A stretch of DNA of 64,000 bases, from NCBI RefSeq assembly GCF_013113835.1, contig NZ_VTYQ01000004.1, positions 62,001-126,000 of the forward strand, read 5' to 3'. The notes under the pieces are model-generated. The model saw nothing but the letters and a program-made list of their open reading frames with translations, made no database searches and was not told where the DNA came from. This DNA is from Vibrio sp. RE88. GTDB lineage: Bacteria; Pseudomonadota; Gammaproteobacteria; Enterobacterales; Vibrionaceae. A program made the translations under genes and the position numbers. This document shows positions 8,087 through 15,933 of this stretch, in pieces (position 1 is the stretch's first letter; each line of letters opens with the position of its first letter).

Positions 8087-9352
8087 GTGAATTGTCGTTT
8101 GATTTTCGCGTTGGCGGCAATGGTTTCAGGCAGCGGCCTTGCTCAGCCAAGCTTCAATTGGGACTGGACGGTCAGTGGTAGCCAGAATTGGCACAGAGAC
8201 TCCGTCTGGTTTGAACCACATACGGCGTCGCACACTGAGCAGCTAGACGCGTTGCTTCGTGTGCAAGCCGAGTGGCAAAGCTGGAGTGGCTTGTTCGCGG
8301 CACAAAGTAGTCAACTAGCGTCGAGCGACTCATCCGACTCAGCTGATAATGAGTTGATTGTTCAGGAACTTTTTTGGCAAGGCGTCTGGGAGACAGGCGT
8401 ACTACCGCTGGATATGACGCTGGGCAAAATCCGCCTCGATTGGGGAGTAGGGTATGGATATCGTCCTTTAGATTTGTTCAAACCTTATCGGCGTAACCCA
8501 GTGGGAATTCAGGTAGAGGAGGGCGCAGGTGTCGCAATGGCGTCATACTTTGATCCTTCGGGAGAGTGGAGTTTGCTTTACAGCGATTCCAGCTGGACAA
8601 AGCAAGAGTCTAGCGAGCTCGAACAGAGAACTGAGCAACAGGGCATTGGTCTGCGTCGTTACTGGTTGGCAGATGAGACGGAATGGCAGGGCATTGCTTA
8701 CTATGACGACGTAAGACAGGGTTTAATTGGTGGCTCCATGGTGTCTGTTTATGATGCATCATGGGCGTACCACGCTTCTTTTGTGTACCAGAGATACTAT
8801 CTAGGGTTTGAGCAGCAAGGGCTCTACTCACCCGTAACTCTTGCTAAAAAAAGTAGTGGCTTTCAAGGTTTGGTTGGGCTTAATTGGGCTAGCCAAGCCG
8901 GCAATCAAATCATTGTCGAATATTGGTATGACAATCGGGCATGGAGCAAAGAGGATTGGCGACAGGGACTGGAAAGAGCGACAGCTTTATCAGAAAGCGC
9001 CAACACCGCTGGTCTGTCACATTCGTACGTTCAGGGGCTCAACCATATCAATCTGGTGCAGCATAATGTCATGTTTCATTGGAGTTTGAATCCTACTAGC
9101 TGGAGTCAGTGGCAATGGAGTAAAAATGCCTTATGGCTGGAGAATGTAGAGCCTACTTTTGATCTCTTATTATCGCCACAAGACGGCGGTGTCATTGCAA
9201 CACAGTGGATTAACTACAGTGCTTATGACTCGGGGCAGACTTCGGTCGACGTTGAACTTGCAGCCCGTTTTATGACGGGAAGCCATGACTCCGTATATGC
9301 AAATCTATCAGATAAGCGTATGATTTTTATAAATCTAAAAGGAAAATTTTGA
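8087..9352 (+). CDS. Predicted outer-membrane beta-barrel protein
   Basis: This 421-residue protein starts at a GTG two bases after the previous stop. A signal peptide (cleavage near GSGLA) is followed by many alternating aromatic and polar stretches and a C-terminus ending in Phe (INLKGKF), the usual beta-barrel signal. I do not recognise a named family. It could be the outer-membrane receiver or exit component for the ABC/LolA-like system. Its stop overlaps the kinase start (TGATG), so the two are translationally coupled. Confidence 0.65.
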   Translation: MNCRLIFALAAMVSGSGLAQPSFNWDWTVSGSQNWHRDSVWFEPHTASHTEQLDALLRVQAEWQSWSGLFAAQSSQLASSDSSDSADNELIVQELFWQGVWETGVLPLDMTLGKIRLDWGVGYGYRPLDLFKPYRRNPVGIQVEEGAGVAMASYFDPSGEWSLLYSDSSWTKQESSELEQRTEQQGIGLRRYWLADETEWQGIAYYDDVRQGLIGGSMVSVYDASWAYHASFVYQRYYLGFEQQGLYSPVTLAKKSSGFQGLVGLNWASQAGNQIIVEYWYDNRAWSKEDWRQGLERATALSESANTAGLSHSYVQGLNHINLVQHNVMFHWSLNPTSWSQWQWSKNALWLENVEPTFDLLLSPQDGGVIATQWINYSAYDSGQTSVDVELAARFMTGSHDSVYANLSDKRMIFINLKGKF

Positions 9353-10410
9353 TGACTGACTTTGCTACTCGTTTAACAGACGTATTGAAGAGTTTGGTGT
9401 TCACCTCAGTCTTTTGCCTCATCATCGCATTCGCAACACATGCCATCTGGCCGAGCCCGTTTTGGGAGCATATTCTTATCAGTTTCGGCTACGGATATAG
9501 CGCAGTATTGAGCTCTCATTTATTGCAGTGGACGAGTGAGCATTGGACTCGGCGTCAGCTGAGCATGTTGTCTATTGGCGCTTCAATGGTGTTTGGTACG
9601 ACCAATGCCTACTATTGGTTAAGCAGATACGACAAGTTTGCCGATTTCAGCCAGATGAAGCCGGTCATCATTCTTGGGTTTATTTTCTCAGCGGCTTGTT
9701 TTCTGTATTTCTATACGCATGAGCAAAAGCTGCAGACTCAAAAGGAGCTGGAACGGGCTCGCCGGATTCAAACAGAGCAGGAGAAAGCACTGCTATTGAG
9801 CCAACTGAAGCAGCTGCAAAGCCAGATTGAACCTCATTTCTTGTTTAATACACTGGCTAACATTAGCGTATTGATAGATAGCGATGCGACAAATGCCAAG
9901 CTGATGCTGGAGAAACTGACCGAGCTATTACGCGGGACGTTACAACGCAGTCGTCAGTACAACACGACCTTAAAAGGCGAATTAGAGCTGGTGGATGCTT
10001 ACCTTGCTATTCAAAAAATACGGCTCGGAGAACGCTTGAATTATGAAATCTCCGACCATTGTTTGGGGGACCTCAATATACCGCCTCTGTTGGTTCAACC
10101 GCTAGTGGAGAACGCAGTACAACATGGCATTGAGCCCAGCTCTGTCGGTGGAAAAATAACAGTAGAGGTTGCTGAAAATCAGGATAGTGTGACCATTTCT
10201 GTTATCGACAATGGGATTGGTTTTAGCGATACGCCTAGTCATGCTGGGCAAGGTATTGGGCTGGACAATATTCGTCATCGGCTCACCACTTTGTTTGGTC
10301 AACATGCGTCACTGAACCTGAAAGAGAATGCAGCGGGTGGTGTGATTGCTCAGTTGTCTGTACAACGTCGCTCATTGGAGAAACTTGAGGAAAACATGGA
10401 TGCAAACTGA
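9352..10410 (+). CDS. LytS/YehU-type membrane sensor histidine kinase
   Basis: The 352-residue inner-membrane kinase has about four N-terminal membrane helices (10-115), a coiled coil (about 125-160), then the His_kinase motif QIEPHFLFNTLANI with phospho-acceptor His near residue 162. A C-terminal ATPase follows with N-box LVENAVQHGIEP and G-box VIDNGIGF. I prefer the ATG at 9352, with AGGAAAATT upstream, over the TTG at 9349. The kinase has no extracellular domain of note and is likely to sense a membrane event such as transporter status. It overlaps its regulator by 11 bases. Confidence 0.88.
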   Translation: MTDFATRLTDVLKSLVFTSVFCLIIAFATHAIWPSPFWEHILISFGYGYSAVLSSHLLQWTSEHWTRRQLSMLSIGASMVFGTTNAYYWLSRYDKFADFSQMKPVIILGFIFSAACFLYFYTHEQKLQTQKELERARRIQTEQEKALLLSQLKQLQSQIEPHFLFNTLANISVLIDSDATNAKLMLEKLTELLRGTLQRSRQYNTTLKGELELVDAYLAIQKIRLGERLNYEISDHCLGDLNIPPLLVQPLVENAVQHGIEPSSVGGKITVEVAENQDSVTISVIDNGIGFSDTPSHAGQGIGLDNIRHRLTTLFGQHASLNLKENAAGGVIAQLSVQRRSLEKLEENMDAN

Positions 10411-11185
10411 TCATCTTACCGCCGTCATTGCCGACGATGAGCCGTTGCTGCGTCGTCATCTTAATCAGGCGCTTGCTGAGTATTGGCCTGAACTCGATAT
10501 TGTCGGGCAGGCTGCGAATGGTGAACAAGCCCTTGAAATGATCGAGCAACATCAGCCTCAAGTGGTATTTCTGGATATAAAAATGCCCGGGCTGGATGGT
10601 ATGTCACTGGCAAAGAAGCTCTCTAAGCGTGATTGCCAACTTCATATTGTGTTTGTAACGGCGTATGACGAATACGCTGTCCAAGCTTTTGAAACTAATG
10701 CGGTGGATTACCTGCTTAAACCTGTCTCTGATTCTCGTCTTATCCAATGCGTCGAAAAACTGAAAGCGCGGCTAAGCAGTGCTGAACCCGCGACGGAACT
10801 TGGCACTTTGCTGCATCAGATTCAGCAGCTCAACGCGCCTGCTCAGCCGAAATATTTAAGTTGGATTAGAGCGAGCAAAGGTGAAGAGATCCACCTTATT
10901 GCTTTGTCAGAGGTTCTTTACTTCAAAGCGGAAGATAAATACGTCTCTCTATACAAGCGAGAGCAGGGCAACAAAGTTGAGTATGTGCTGCGAACGTCAC
11001 TAAAGGAACTACTGGCTCAGCTGGATCCGGAGTTGTTTTGGCAAGTACATCGCTCCAGTGTGGTAAATGTCTCGATGATAGACAAAGTGAAGAAAGATTT
11101 TACCGGCAAAATGGTTGCGGTAATTGGTGACGACAGCATTCCCATCAGCAGAGCGATGCAAAGCAAATTTACCAGTATGTGGTAA
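10400..11185 (+). CDS. LytTR-family response regulator
   Basis: This DNA-binding regulator is the partner of the upstream kinase. A receiver domain (about 5-125) has the acidic pair ADDEP, phospho-acceptor Asp in VVFLDIKMPG near 59 and Lys in DYLLKPVSD. A LytTR domain (about 160-260) contains the SEVLYFKAEDKYVSLY block and the FWQVHRSSVVNV strand. The ATG at 10400 lies inside the end of the kinase gene and has a GAGG site; a longer in-frame start at 10346 would add unrelated residues. Three repeats at 4652-4700 match LytTR sites, so it probably controls its own operon. Confidence 0.9.
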   Translation: MQTDHLTAVIADDEPLLRRHLNQALAEYWPELDIVGQAANGEQALEMIEQHQPQVVFLDIKMPGLDGMSLAKKLSKRDCQLHIVFVTAYDEYAVQAFETNAVDYLLKPVSDSRLIQCVEKLKARLSSAEPATELGTLLHQIQQLNAPAQPKYLSWIRASKGEEIHLIALSEVLYFKAEDKYVSLYKREQGNKVEYVLRTSLKELLAQLDPELFWQVHRSSVVNVSMIDKVKKDFTGKMVAVIGDDSIPISRAMQSKFTSMW

Positions 11186-11201
11186 TGGAAGGAGATCAAA
11201 A

Positions 11202-11711
11202 GTGGATATCTTTAAGTGGACTGAGAAAATGATGGGAATGGATGAAGAGGCGTGGAAGCGACATGCGAGTCCGCTCAGCGTTTATTCTCGATTTACGATA
11301 TTGCCACTGCTCTCACTATCGATTTGGTCAAAAGAATGGATCGGCTTCTGGTCGACACTCCCGATTGTTATCTCTATTGCTTGGGTCTGGCTCAATCCTC
11401 GCGTTTTCTCAGCGCCAAAAAACACTAACAGTTGGGCGTCTGTCGGAACCTTTGGAGAGCGGATTTATTTGCAACGATCAAAAGTTAAGATACCGGGGCA
11501 CCATCTGAGGATGTGTAACCTGCTGAGTACGCTTTCTGCGCTTGGCGTGCCTATTCTGATCTACGGCTTGTACACGTTGGATGTTGGTACCGTCGTATTG
11601 GGGAATGTCTGGGTAATGGCGTTCAAGGCTTGGTTTGTCGATCGCATGGTATGGCTCTACATGGATCTGAAAGATACGGATCCTGAGTACGCTAGCTGGC
11701 TGAAATTATAA
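11202..11711 (+). CDS. Small membrane protein (DUF6653-like)
   Basis: This 169-residue protein starts at a GTG with GGAG ten bases upstream; the ATG at 11124 lies inside the regulator gene and is less likely. It has an N-terminal amphipathic segment, two close membrane helices (about 35-70) and two more near 105-145. The pattern WLNPRVFSAPKN, then SWASVGTFGER is what I remember for the DUF6653 family, without known function. It is the last gene of the LytTR operon (16 bases after the regulator) and may modulate sensing or be a target. Confidence 0.6.
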   Translation: MDIFKWTEKMMGMDEEAWKRHASPLSVYSRFTILPLLSLSIWSKEWIGFWSTLPIVISIAWVWLNPRVFSAPKNTNSWASVGTFGERIYLQRSKVKIPGHHLRMCNLLSTLSALGVPILIYGLYTLDVGTVVLGNVWVMAFKAWFVDRMVWLYMDLKDTDPEYASWLKL

Positions 11712-11733
11712 TAGCTTTGAATGCTGAAAGGCG

Positions 11734-11770
11734 ATTGTATTTTCATACAATAATGTTACTTTTCAGTAAC
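11734..11770 (+). promoter_or_regulatory. Two adjacent inverted repeats upstream of the LysE gene
   Basis: ATTGTAT-TTTC-ATACAAT (11734-11751) is followed three bases later by GTTACT-TTTC-AGTAAC (11755-11770). Both have perfect arms and the same TTTC centre. They lie 23 bases upstream of the LysE-family start. They could be operator half-sites or weak terminators of the preceding operon; neither has a proper T tract. Confidence 0.4.
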
Positions 11771-11792
11771 CCACTATGTATGAGGCACAGCC

Positions 11793-12419
11793 ATGACCAT
11801 TGAAAGTGCGATTACCTTTTTTATCGCGATGTTGATCTTTAGCATCACACCTGGGCCGGGCGTATTTGCCATTGTTGCTCGTGCGATGGTTTCAGGTGCA
11901 AAACACTGTATTTCTCTCTCTGCTGGAATGGTTGCCAGCGATGTTATCTATCTCCTTTTAGCTTGCTTGGGTTTGGCCGCAATTGCTGAAAACTGGGCAA
12001 CGCTGTTTGTGGTGATTCGTTACGTCGGTGCGGCTTACCTCATCTATCTCGGTTATAAGATGATCAAAGCACTGCCTCAGGCCAGTGAAGCGATTCAACA
12101 AGATCAAACACCAAAAGCTCCGTCTCATATCTCCGGATTTGTACAGGGCTTTCTGATCTCGGCTTCAAACCCTAAAGTGATCCTATTCTATATTTCATTC
12201 CTGCCAACGTTTATGGACTTAACCGTTCTTAATAGTCAGGATATTGCACTGGCTGCGGTATTAAGCATTGTTGCACTGATGACAGGGTTAATGATGATAG
12301 CGATTGGTGCAGGGCGACTGGTTAAAGTGTTGAAAACTCCAAGTGCTCAACGCAAGCTGAATCAAGGGGCTGGTGGCGTGATGATTGCTGCTGGTACTTA
12401 CCTCGCAATCAATAAATAG
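11793..12419 (+). CDS. LysE/RhtB-family amino-acid exporter
   Basis: This inner-membrane exporter of amino acids or similar metabolites has 208 residues and about six membrane helices. The family hallmark is the N-terminal ITPGPGVFAIVARAMVSGAK block (about 16-35), followed by VRYVGAAYLIYLGYK (about 75-90) and SASNPKVILFY (about 125-135). It is encoded alone, between two small inverted repeats and a strong terminator. RhtB relatives export homoserine, threonine or leucine; the substrate here cannot be told from sequence. Confidence 0.9.
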   Translation: MTIESAITFFIAMLIFSITPGPGVFAIVARAMVSGAKHCISLSAGMVASDVIYLLLACLGLAAIAENWATLFVVIRYVGAAYLIYLGYKMIKALPQASEAIQQDQTPKAPSHISGFVQGFLISASNPKVILFYISFLPTFMDLTVLNSQDIALAAVLSIVALMTGLMMIAIGAGRLVKVLKTPSAQRKLNQGAGGVMIAAGTYLAINK

Positions 12420-12428
12420 ACAGATAAA

Positions 12429-12466
12429 AACAAGCGCTTAGCAATGGGGGTTGCTAAGCGCTTGTT
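12429..12466. terminator. Strong bidirectional terminator
   Basis: A perfect 16-bp stem (12429-12444 with 12451-12466) closes a 6-base loop, with A residues before and T-rich sequence after. It separates the LysE gene from the converging small gene at 12469-12651. Confidence 0.85.
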
Positions 12467-12468
12467 GT

Positions 12469-12651
12469 TTAAACACTCTGAACTAACAGTTCAATAAGTT
12501 CGTCTTCTGTTTCAGGTATTTTGTTAAATTCCACACTCACGTCTGCACCGCCCTTGAGCATATACGCTTTACTGGTACAGTGATCATGGTGAAACCATTT
12601 ACCACCTACACACACGTCAGTGTAACATCTTGGGTCTTTTTTCAGTTCCAT
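12469..12651 (-). CDS. hypothetical small Cys/His-containing protein
   Basis: This 60-residue protein starts at the ATG at 12651, with AGAGG about ten bases upstream. The ATG at 12681 would add ten residues and lacks a better site. The N-terminal half has two Cys and several His residues (CYTDVCVGGKWFHHDHC), a layout that could bind a metal. The C-terminal half is acidic. No family is recognised. Confidence 0.55.
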   Translation of the reverse strand: MELKKDPRCYTDVCVGGKWFHHDHCTSKAYMLKGGADVSVEFNKIPETEDELIELLVQSV

Positions 12652-12732
12652 GGGCTTCCCTCTTGTTAATCTCCGTAACATTATGTCAACATAAATGATG
12701 TAATCACTTTGTTAAAATGATCTCGATCAAGC

Positions 12733-12751
12733 AGAGGTAACAATTACCTCT
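12733..12751 (+). promoter_or_regulatory. Inverted repeat upstream of the DsbA-like gene
   Basis: AGAGGTAA-CAA-TTACCTCT is a perfect 8-bp inverted repeat 70 bases before the start at 12822, in a position fit for an operator. No regulator is assigned. Confidence 0.4.
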
Positions 12752-12821
12752 ATGGGGTTAAAGGAAATAGACGAATTGGTGATGTAGACCCTGATTCGCT
12801 ACTCATTATAAGGATGAACTC

Positions 12822-13436
12822 ATGCAAGCAGCCAAACTCTACTACGTTTACGACCCTATGTGTTCTTGGTGTTGGGGTTACAAGCCCACTTGGGAAAAGA
12901 TCCAGAGTGCGTTAGCTGATGAGGTGACAGTGCAGTATGTGGTGGGTGGATTGGCACCAGACTCTATGGAGCCTATGCCCATCGCCATGCGTGAACAAAT
13001 TGCCTCATATTGGAAAAAGATCGAAAACTATCTGGGCACTGAGTTCAACTATGACTTCTGGACAAAAAACACCCCTAAGCGCTCAACTTATCCTTCTTGT
13101 CGAGCAGTGTTAGCGGCACGTAAGCAGGGAGCGGAGAAAGAGATGCTACGCGCCATTCAGCACGCTTATTACCTTCAAGCACGAAACCCGAGTGACAGTG
13201 AAGTTTTGATTGCGATAGCAGGGGAGATTGGTCTTGATGAAGCGCAGTTCTTGCAAGATTTTCAGTCTGAAGCTCTAAACCAACAACTTATGGAGGAGCT
13301 CGGTTTCGCTCGCTCTATCGGTGGGAATAGTTTCCCATCTTTGTTTGTAGAGACGGCCAATGGTGTGGTCGAGCTGCCCGTTGATTATGAATCTGCCCAA
13401 GATACCATTGAGCAGATTCATCGCTTAATGGCTTAG
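12822..13436 (+). CDS. DsbA-family (FrnE-like) thioredoxin-fold protein
   Basis: The 204-residue thioredoxin-fold protein has no signal peptide, so it is probably cytoplasmic. The redox motif CSWC (Cys14, Cys17) lies in DPMCSWCWGYKP, and the cis-proline loop is GGNSFPSLF near residue 168. These features place it in the DsbA/FrnE branch, whose members act as cytoplasmic oxidoreductases or isomerases in stress tolerance. It overlaps the converging gene by four bases at the 3' end. Confidence 0.85.
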   Translation: MQAAKLYYVYDPMCSWCWGYKPTWEKIQSALADEVTVQYVVGGLAPDSMEPMPIAMREQIASYWKKIENYLGTEFNYDFWTKNTPKRSTYPSCRAVLAARKQGAEKEMLRAIQHAYYLQARNPSDSEVLIAIAGEIGLDEAQFLQDFQSEALNQQLMEELGFARSIGGNSFPSLFVETANGVVELPVDYESAQDTIEQIHRLMA

Positions 13437-13882
13437 GCTAATCGCGCGGGCTTTTTCTGCTTCATAACGTCTCGAATACTCATGCTCATTAGTATCAAGT
13501 TGGTAAAGCCCGCAATCAATTCGATAATCTGAACGATGTAAAACGTACTGTTAAACTGCCCTGCGTTTGCGAGATAGTGAAGGTAGATGGCTGCCGGCGT
13601 CAGAACCAGCAAACCATTCAACGCAATAAAGGGCATGCGCTTTTTCTTTGCTGCAATCGGTCCTCTTGTGACCTTCGGTGCCATCTTAGCCCCTGTTATA
13701 CCCGCCAACGCCATGGTTGGAATCAAAAACCATATTGCGTAGAAGATGTATGTCTTAACGCTTGCGATCTGAGCAAAACTGCCAAACAGTTCCACATAAA
13801 GCGTGCTAGTAAAGAAGCTTAGAATCATCATAAAGCCACTTAAGGCGGCTGCTTTATGTATTGTTCGAATCCAGTTTTTCAT
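13433..13882 (-). CDS. Small integral membrane protein
   Basis: This 149-residue protein has about four membrane helices (8-30, 42-64, 78-100, 112-135) and basic connecting loops, including TRGPIAAKKKR. The family is not recognised. It overlaps the DsbA-like gene tail to tail by four bases. A 32-bp perfect palindrome lies 50-81 bases upstream of its start and may control it. Confidence 0.6.
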   Translation of the reverse strand: MKNWIRTIHKAAALSGFMMILSFFTSTLYVELFGSFAQIASVKTYIFYAIWFLIPTMALAGITGAKMAPKVTRGPIAAKKKRMPFIALNGLLVLTPAAIYLHYLANAGQFNSTFYIVQIIELIAGFTNLILMSMSIRDVMKQKKPARLA

Positions 13883-13931
13883 CTTAATTACATTACCTTT
13901 GCTTTATCTGTATGGGATGATTTAAATTTAC

Positions 13932-13963
13932 AAAACAACAGTTGCAATTGCAACTGTTGTTTT
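13932..13963. repeat. 32-bp perfect palindrome, imperfectly extended
   Basis: The arms AAAACAACAGTTGCAA (13932-13947) and its exact complement (13948-13963) meet without a loop. With one bulge the symmetry continues into ATTTAAAT-type sequence on both sides, to about 13919-13976. It sits upstream of the membrane-protein gene at 13433-13882 and downstream of the GH13 operon. It could be a high-affinity operator or an AT-rich bidirectional terminator. Confidence 0.7.
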
Positions 13964-14040
13964 TGCAATTTAAATTGAAAATAGCAAATGTGAAAGGTAA
14001 TGGATTGATTATTAAAAAGATTAAATTTGAAGCGAAATAG

Positions 14041-14066
14041 GATTGCCCAGAGATATCTGGGCAATC
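14041..14066 (-). terminator. Stem-loop after the GH13 operon
   Basis: An 11-bp perfect stem, GATTGCCCAGA with TCTGGGCAATC, has a GATA loop and lies 20 bases beyond the stop of the glucosidase gene at 14086. There is no long T run on the minus strand, so termination is likely but not certain. Confidence 0.55.
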
Positions 14067-14085
14067 GGGTTCTATAAGACGTGTA

Positions 14086-15933
14086 TTAGCGTTCGCTTTC
14101 GATAAGAATTGAAGAGACGGGTTCAAGCTGAATCGAGATTTTACTGTTGCTGACCGCCACCTTTTGCTTTGTCATGGCATTGAAGAAAGTTGGGTTGGTG
14201 ATATTCAGTTTCCAGACAGGCAGGGTGAGCGACTTTACATTATTCCCCAAATTGAAAGCCGCGATCACACATTGTCCAGCGAGTTGACGAGCATAGGCAA
14301 AGCTTGTGTCATCTTGGTAAAGCAGCACAAAATCACCTTCTTGTAGAGCAGGTTGAGTTTTACGGATCTCAATCAGTTGCTTGATAAAAGGTAAATAGGT
14401 GTTGTGTTCTACTTCGTCCCAAGGCATACATCGTCGATTGTCTGGATCATGACTTCCCTCTATACCTAGTTCTGTACCGTAATAGATACAAGGTGTGCCA
14501 ACGTAGCTAAACAACAAAGTTGCAGCCAGCCTGAACAGCCTAGGATCATGCTTTACCAACTCCATAAATCGCGCAGTATCGTGGCTGTCTAATTGATTTA
14601 ACTGGCTAAGTTGATTCAACCAAGGAACTTTTGCTCTGGCTTCGGACAACCAATTGAGAAACTCAGGTACGGATATTGATATTGGATCAAAGGCAATGTC
14701 GAGATTGGCAAGCAGGGCACGTAGTGGGTGAGCGAAACCATAGTAGTTCATCGCACCGTCTTCCTGATCGCCTTGTAGCCACTGAGTGGCTTCAAAGAAG
14801 TGTTCCCCAAGAACATAGCAATCAGGATTGACGGATTTAGCCGCTTGGCGAAACGCTTTGACATAGTGCTGGTTATTCTTAGCACCTTGCCCTTCACCGA
14901 GCATATGGATTACGTCGAACCGCCAACCATCAATAGAATAGGGCGGTTTTAGCCAGTGTTTGATGACGGCATCGTCACCGAGGTAAATGTAATTTCTTAC
15001 GCGGCTGTTTTCAAAATTGAGGACAGGCAGTGACTTAATCCCTTTCCACCCCTCGTAGTGGCGGCTTTCTCCTTCAAAAAGGTAGTAATCGCGATATTCA
15101 GAGTGAGTTCCTTGGTAGGCGCCCACTTCGGGATGCAAGCCTTGCAGATTGAACCATGGGTGCTCTGTTGAGGTGTGATTAAAAACCGCATCCAACATGA
15201 TTTTCATATCGCGCTGATGGATTTGTTGGCAGAGCTCGGCGAAATGTTGGTTGCTCCCAAGGTGTGGGTCGACATTCAGATAGTCGCTGGTATCGTACTT
15301 GTGGTTGCTTGGAGCGGCAAAAATGGGATTAAGATATAAAGCAGTGATGCCAAGTGTTTCAAGGTAGTCCAGCTTTTGCTCAACACCGTGCAAATCACCG
15401 CCATAGAACTCGCAGCCAGCATTGCCGTTACTCACATCAACAGGCTCTCCCCATTGTTTAGCAACGACGTTTCTTGTTCCTCCTGAAACTTTGTATTCGC
15501 CAGTCTTAACACTGATGTCAGAGTTTCCATTACAGAATCGGTCGGGGAATATCTGATAGAACACCTGCTTGTTGACCCAAGCCGGAGGTTGATGCTTAGA
15601 GTTGAACTTAAAATGGGTCTCTCTTGGCGGCATACGTGTATGGAGGCCTTTTGCATCTAACCAAAGCTGACGCTGGGGCATGAGAATCTTAAACGCGTAA
15701 CGAGTGAGGTCTTGGTCTGAGTTGGCAGTGATTGATGCGGTCCAGAAGGTAAGATGATGTGTTTCACCATCGGGCTGCATTTCTACAAGATACTCTTCAT
15801 TGTCAGGCTCGTGACGGACCAAGACTTTGTCCAACTCAATACCTTTCTCTATTGCCAGCTTGAGGGTTAGTGTGTCATTGGTAACGCGAAACCAGTCTTT
15901 ACTTTGACCATGAAAGATAAATGGATGTGTCAT
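14086..15933 (-). CDS. GH13 maltodextrin glucosidase / neopullulanase-type enzyme
   Basis: This cytoplasmic enzyme should split alpha-1,4 bonds of maltodextrins. It has 615 residues, like MalZ and cyclomaltodextrinases. An N-terminal beta-sandwich (about 1-125) precedes the TIM barrel. The barrel has region I DAVFNHTS, nucleophile Asp in GWRFDVIHM, acid Glu in VLGEHFFEAT, and region IV LDSHDTARF. There is no signal peptide, so the substrate must first be imported. Its start overlaps the stop of the upstream GH13 gene (ATGA), so the two are coupled. MalZ versus neopullulanase specificity is unresolved. Confidence 0.85.
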   Translation of the reverse strand: MTHPFIFHGQSKDWFRVTNDTLTLKLAIEKGIELDKVLVRHEPDNEEYLVEMQPDGETHHLTFWTASITANSDQDLTRYAFKILMPQRQLWLDAKGLHTRMPPRETHFKFNSKHQPPAWVNKQVFYQIFPDRFCNGNSDISVKTGEYKVSGGTRNVVAKQWGEPVDVSNGNAGCEFYGGDLHGVEQKLDYLETLGITALYLNPIFAAPSNHKYDTSDYLNVDPHLGSNQHFAELCQQIHQRDMKIMLDAVFNHTSTEHPWFNLQGLHPEVGAYQGTHSEYRDYYLFEGESRHYEGWKGIKSLPVLNFENSRVRNYIYLGDDAVIKHWLKPPYSIDGWRFDVIHMLGEGQGAKNNQHYVKAFRQAAKSVNPDCYVLGEHFFEATQWLQGDQEDGAMNYYGFAHPLRALLANLDIAFDPISISVPEFLNWLSEARAKVPWLNQLSQLNQLDSHDTARFMELVKHDPRLFRLAATLLFSYVGTPCIYYGTELGIEGSHDPDNRRCMPWDEVEHNTYLPFIKQLIEIRKTQPALQEGDFVLLYQDDTSFAYARQLAGQCVIAAFNLGNNVKSLTLPVWKLNITNPTFFNAMTKQKVAVSNSKISIQLEPVSSILIESER

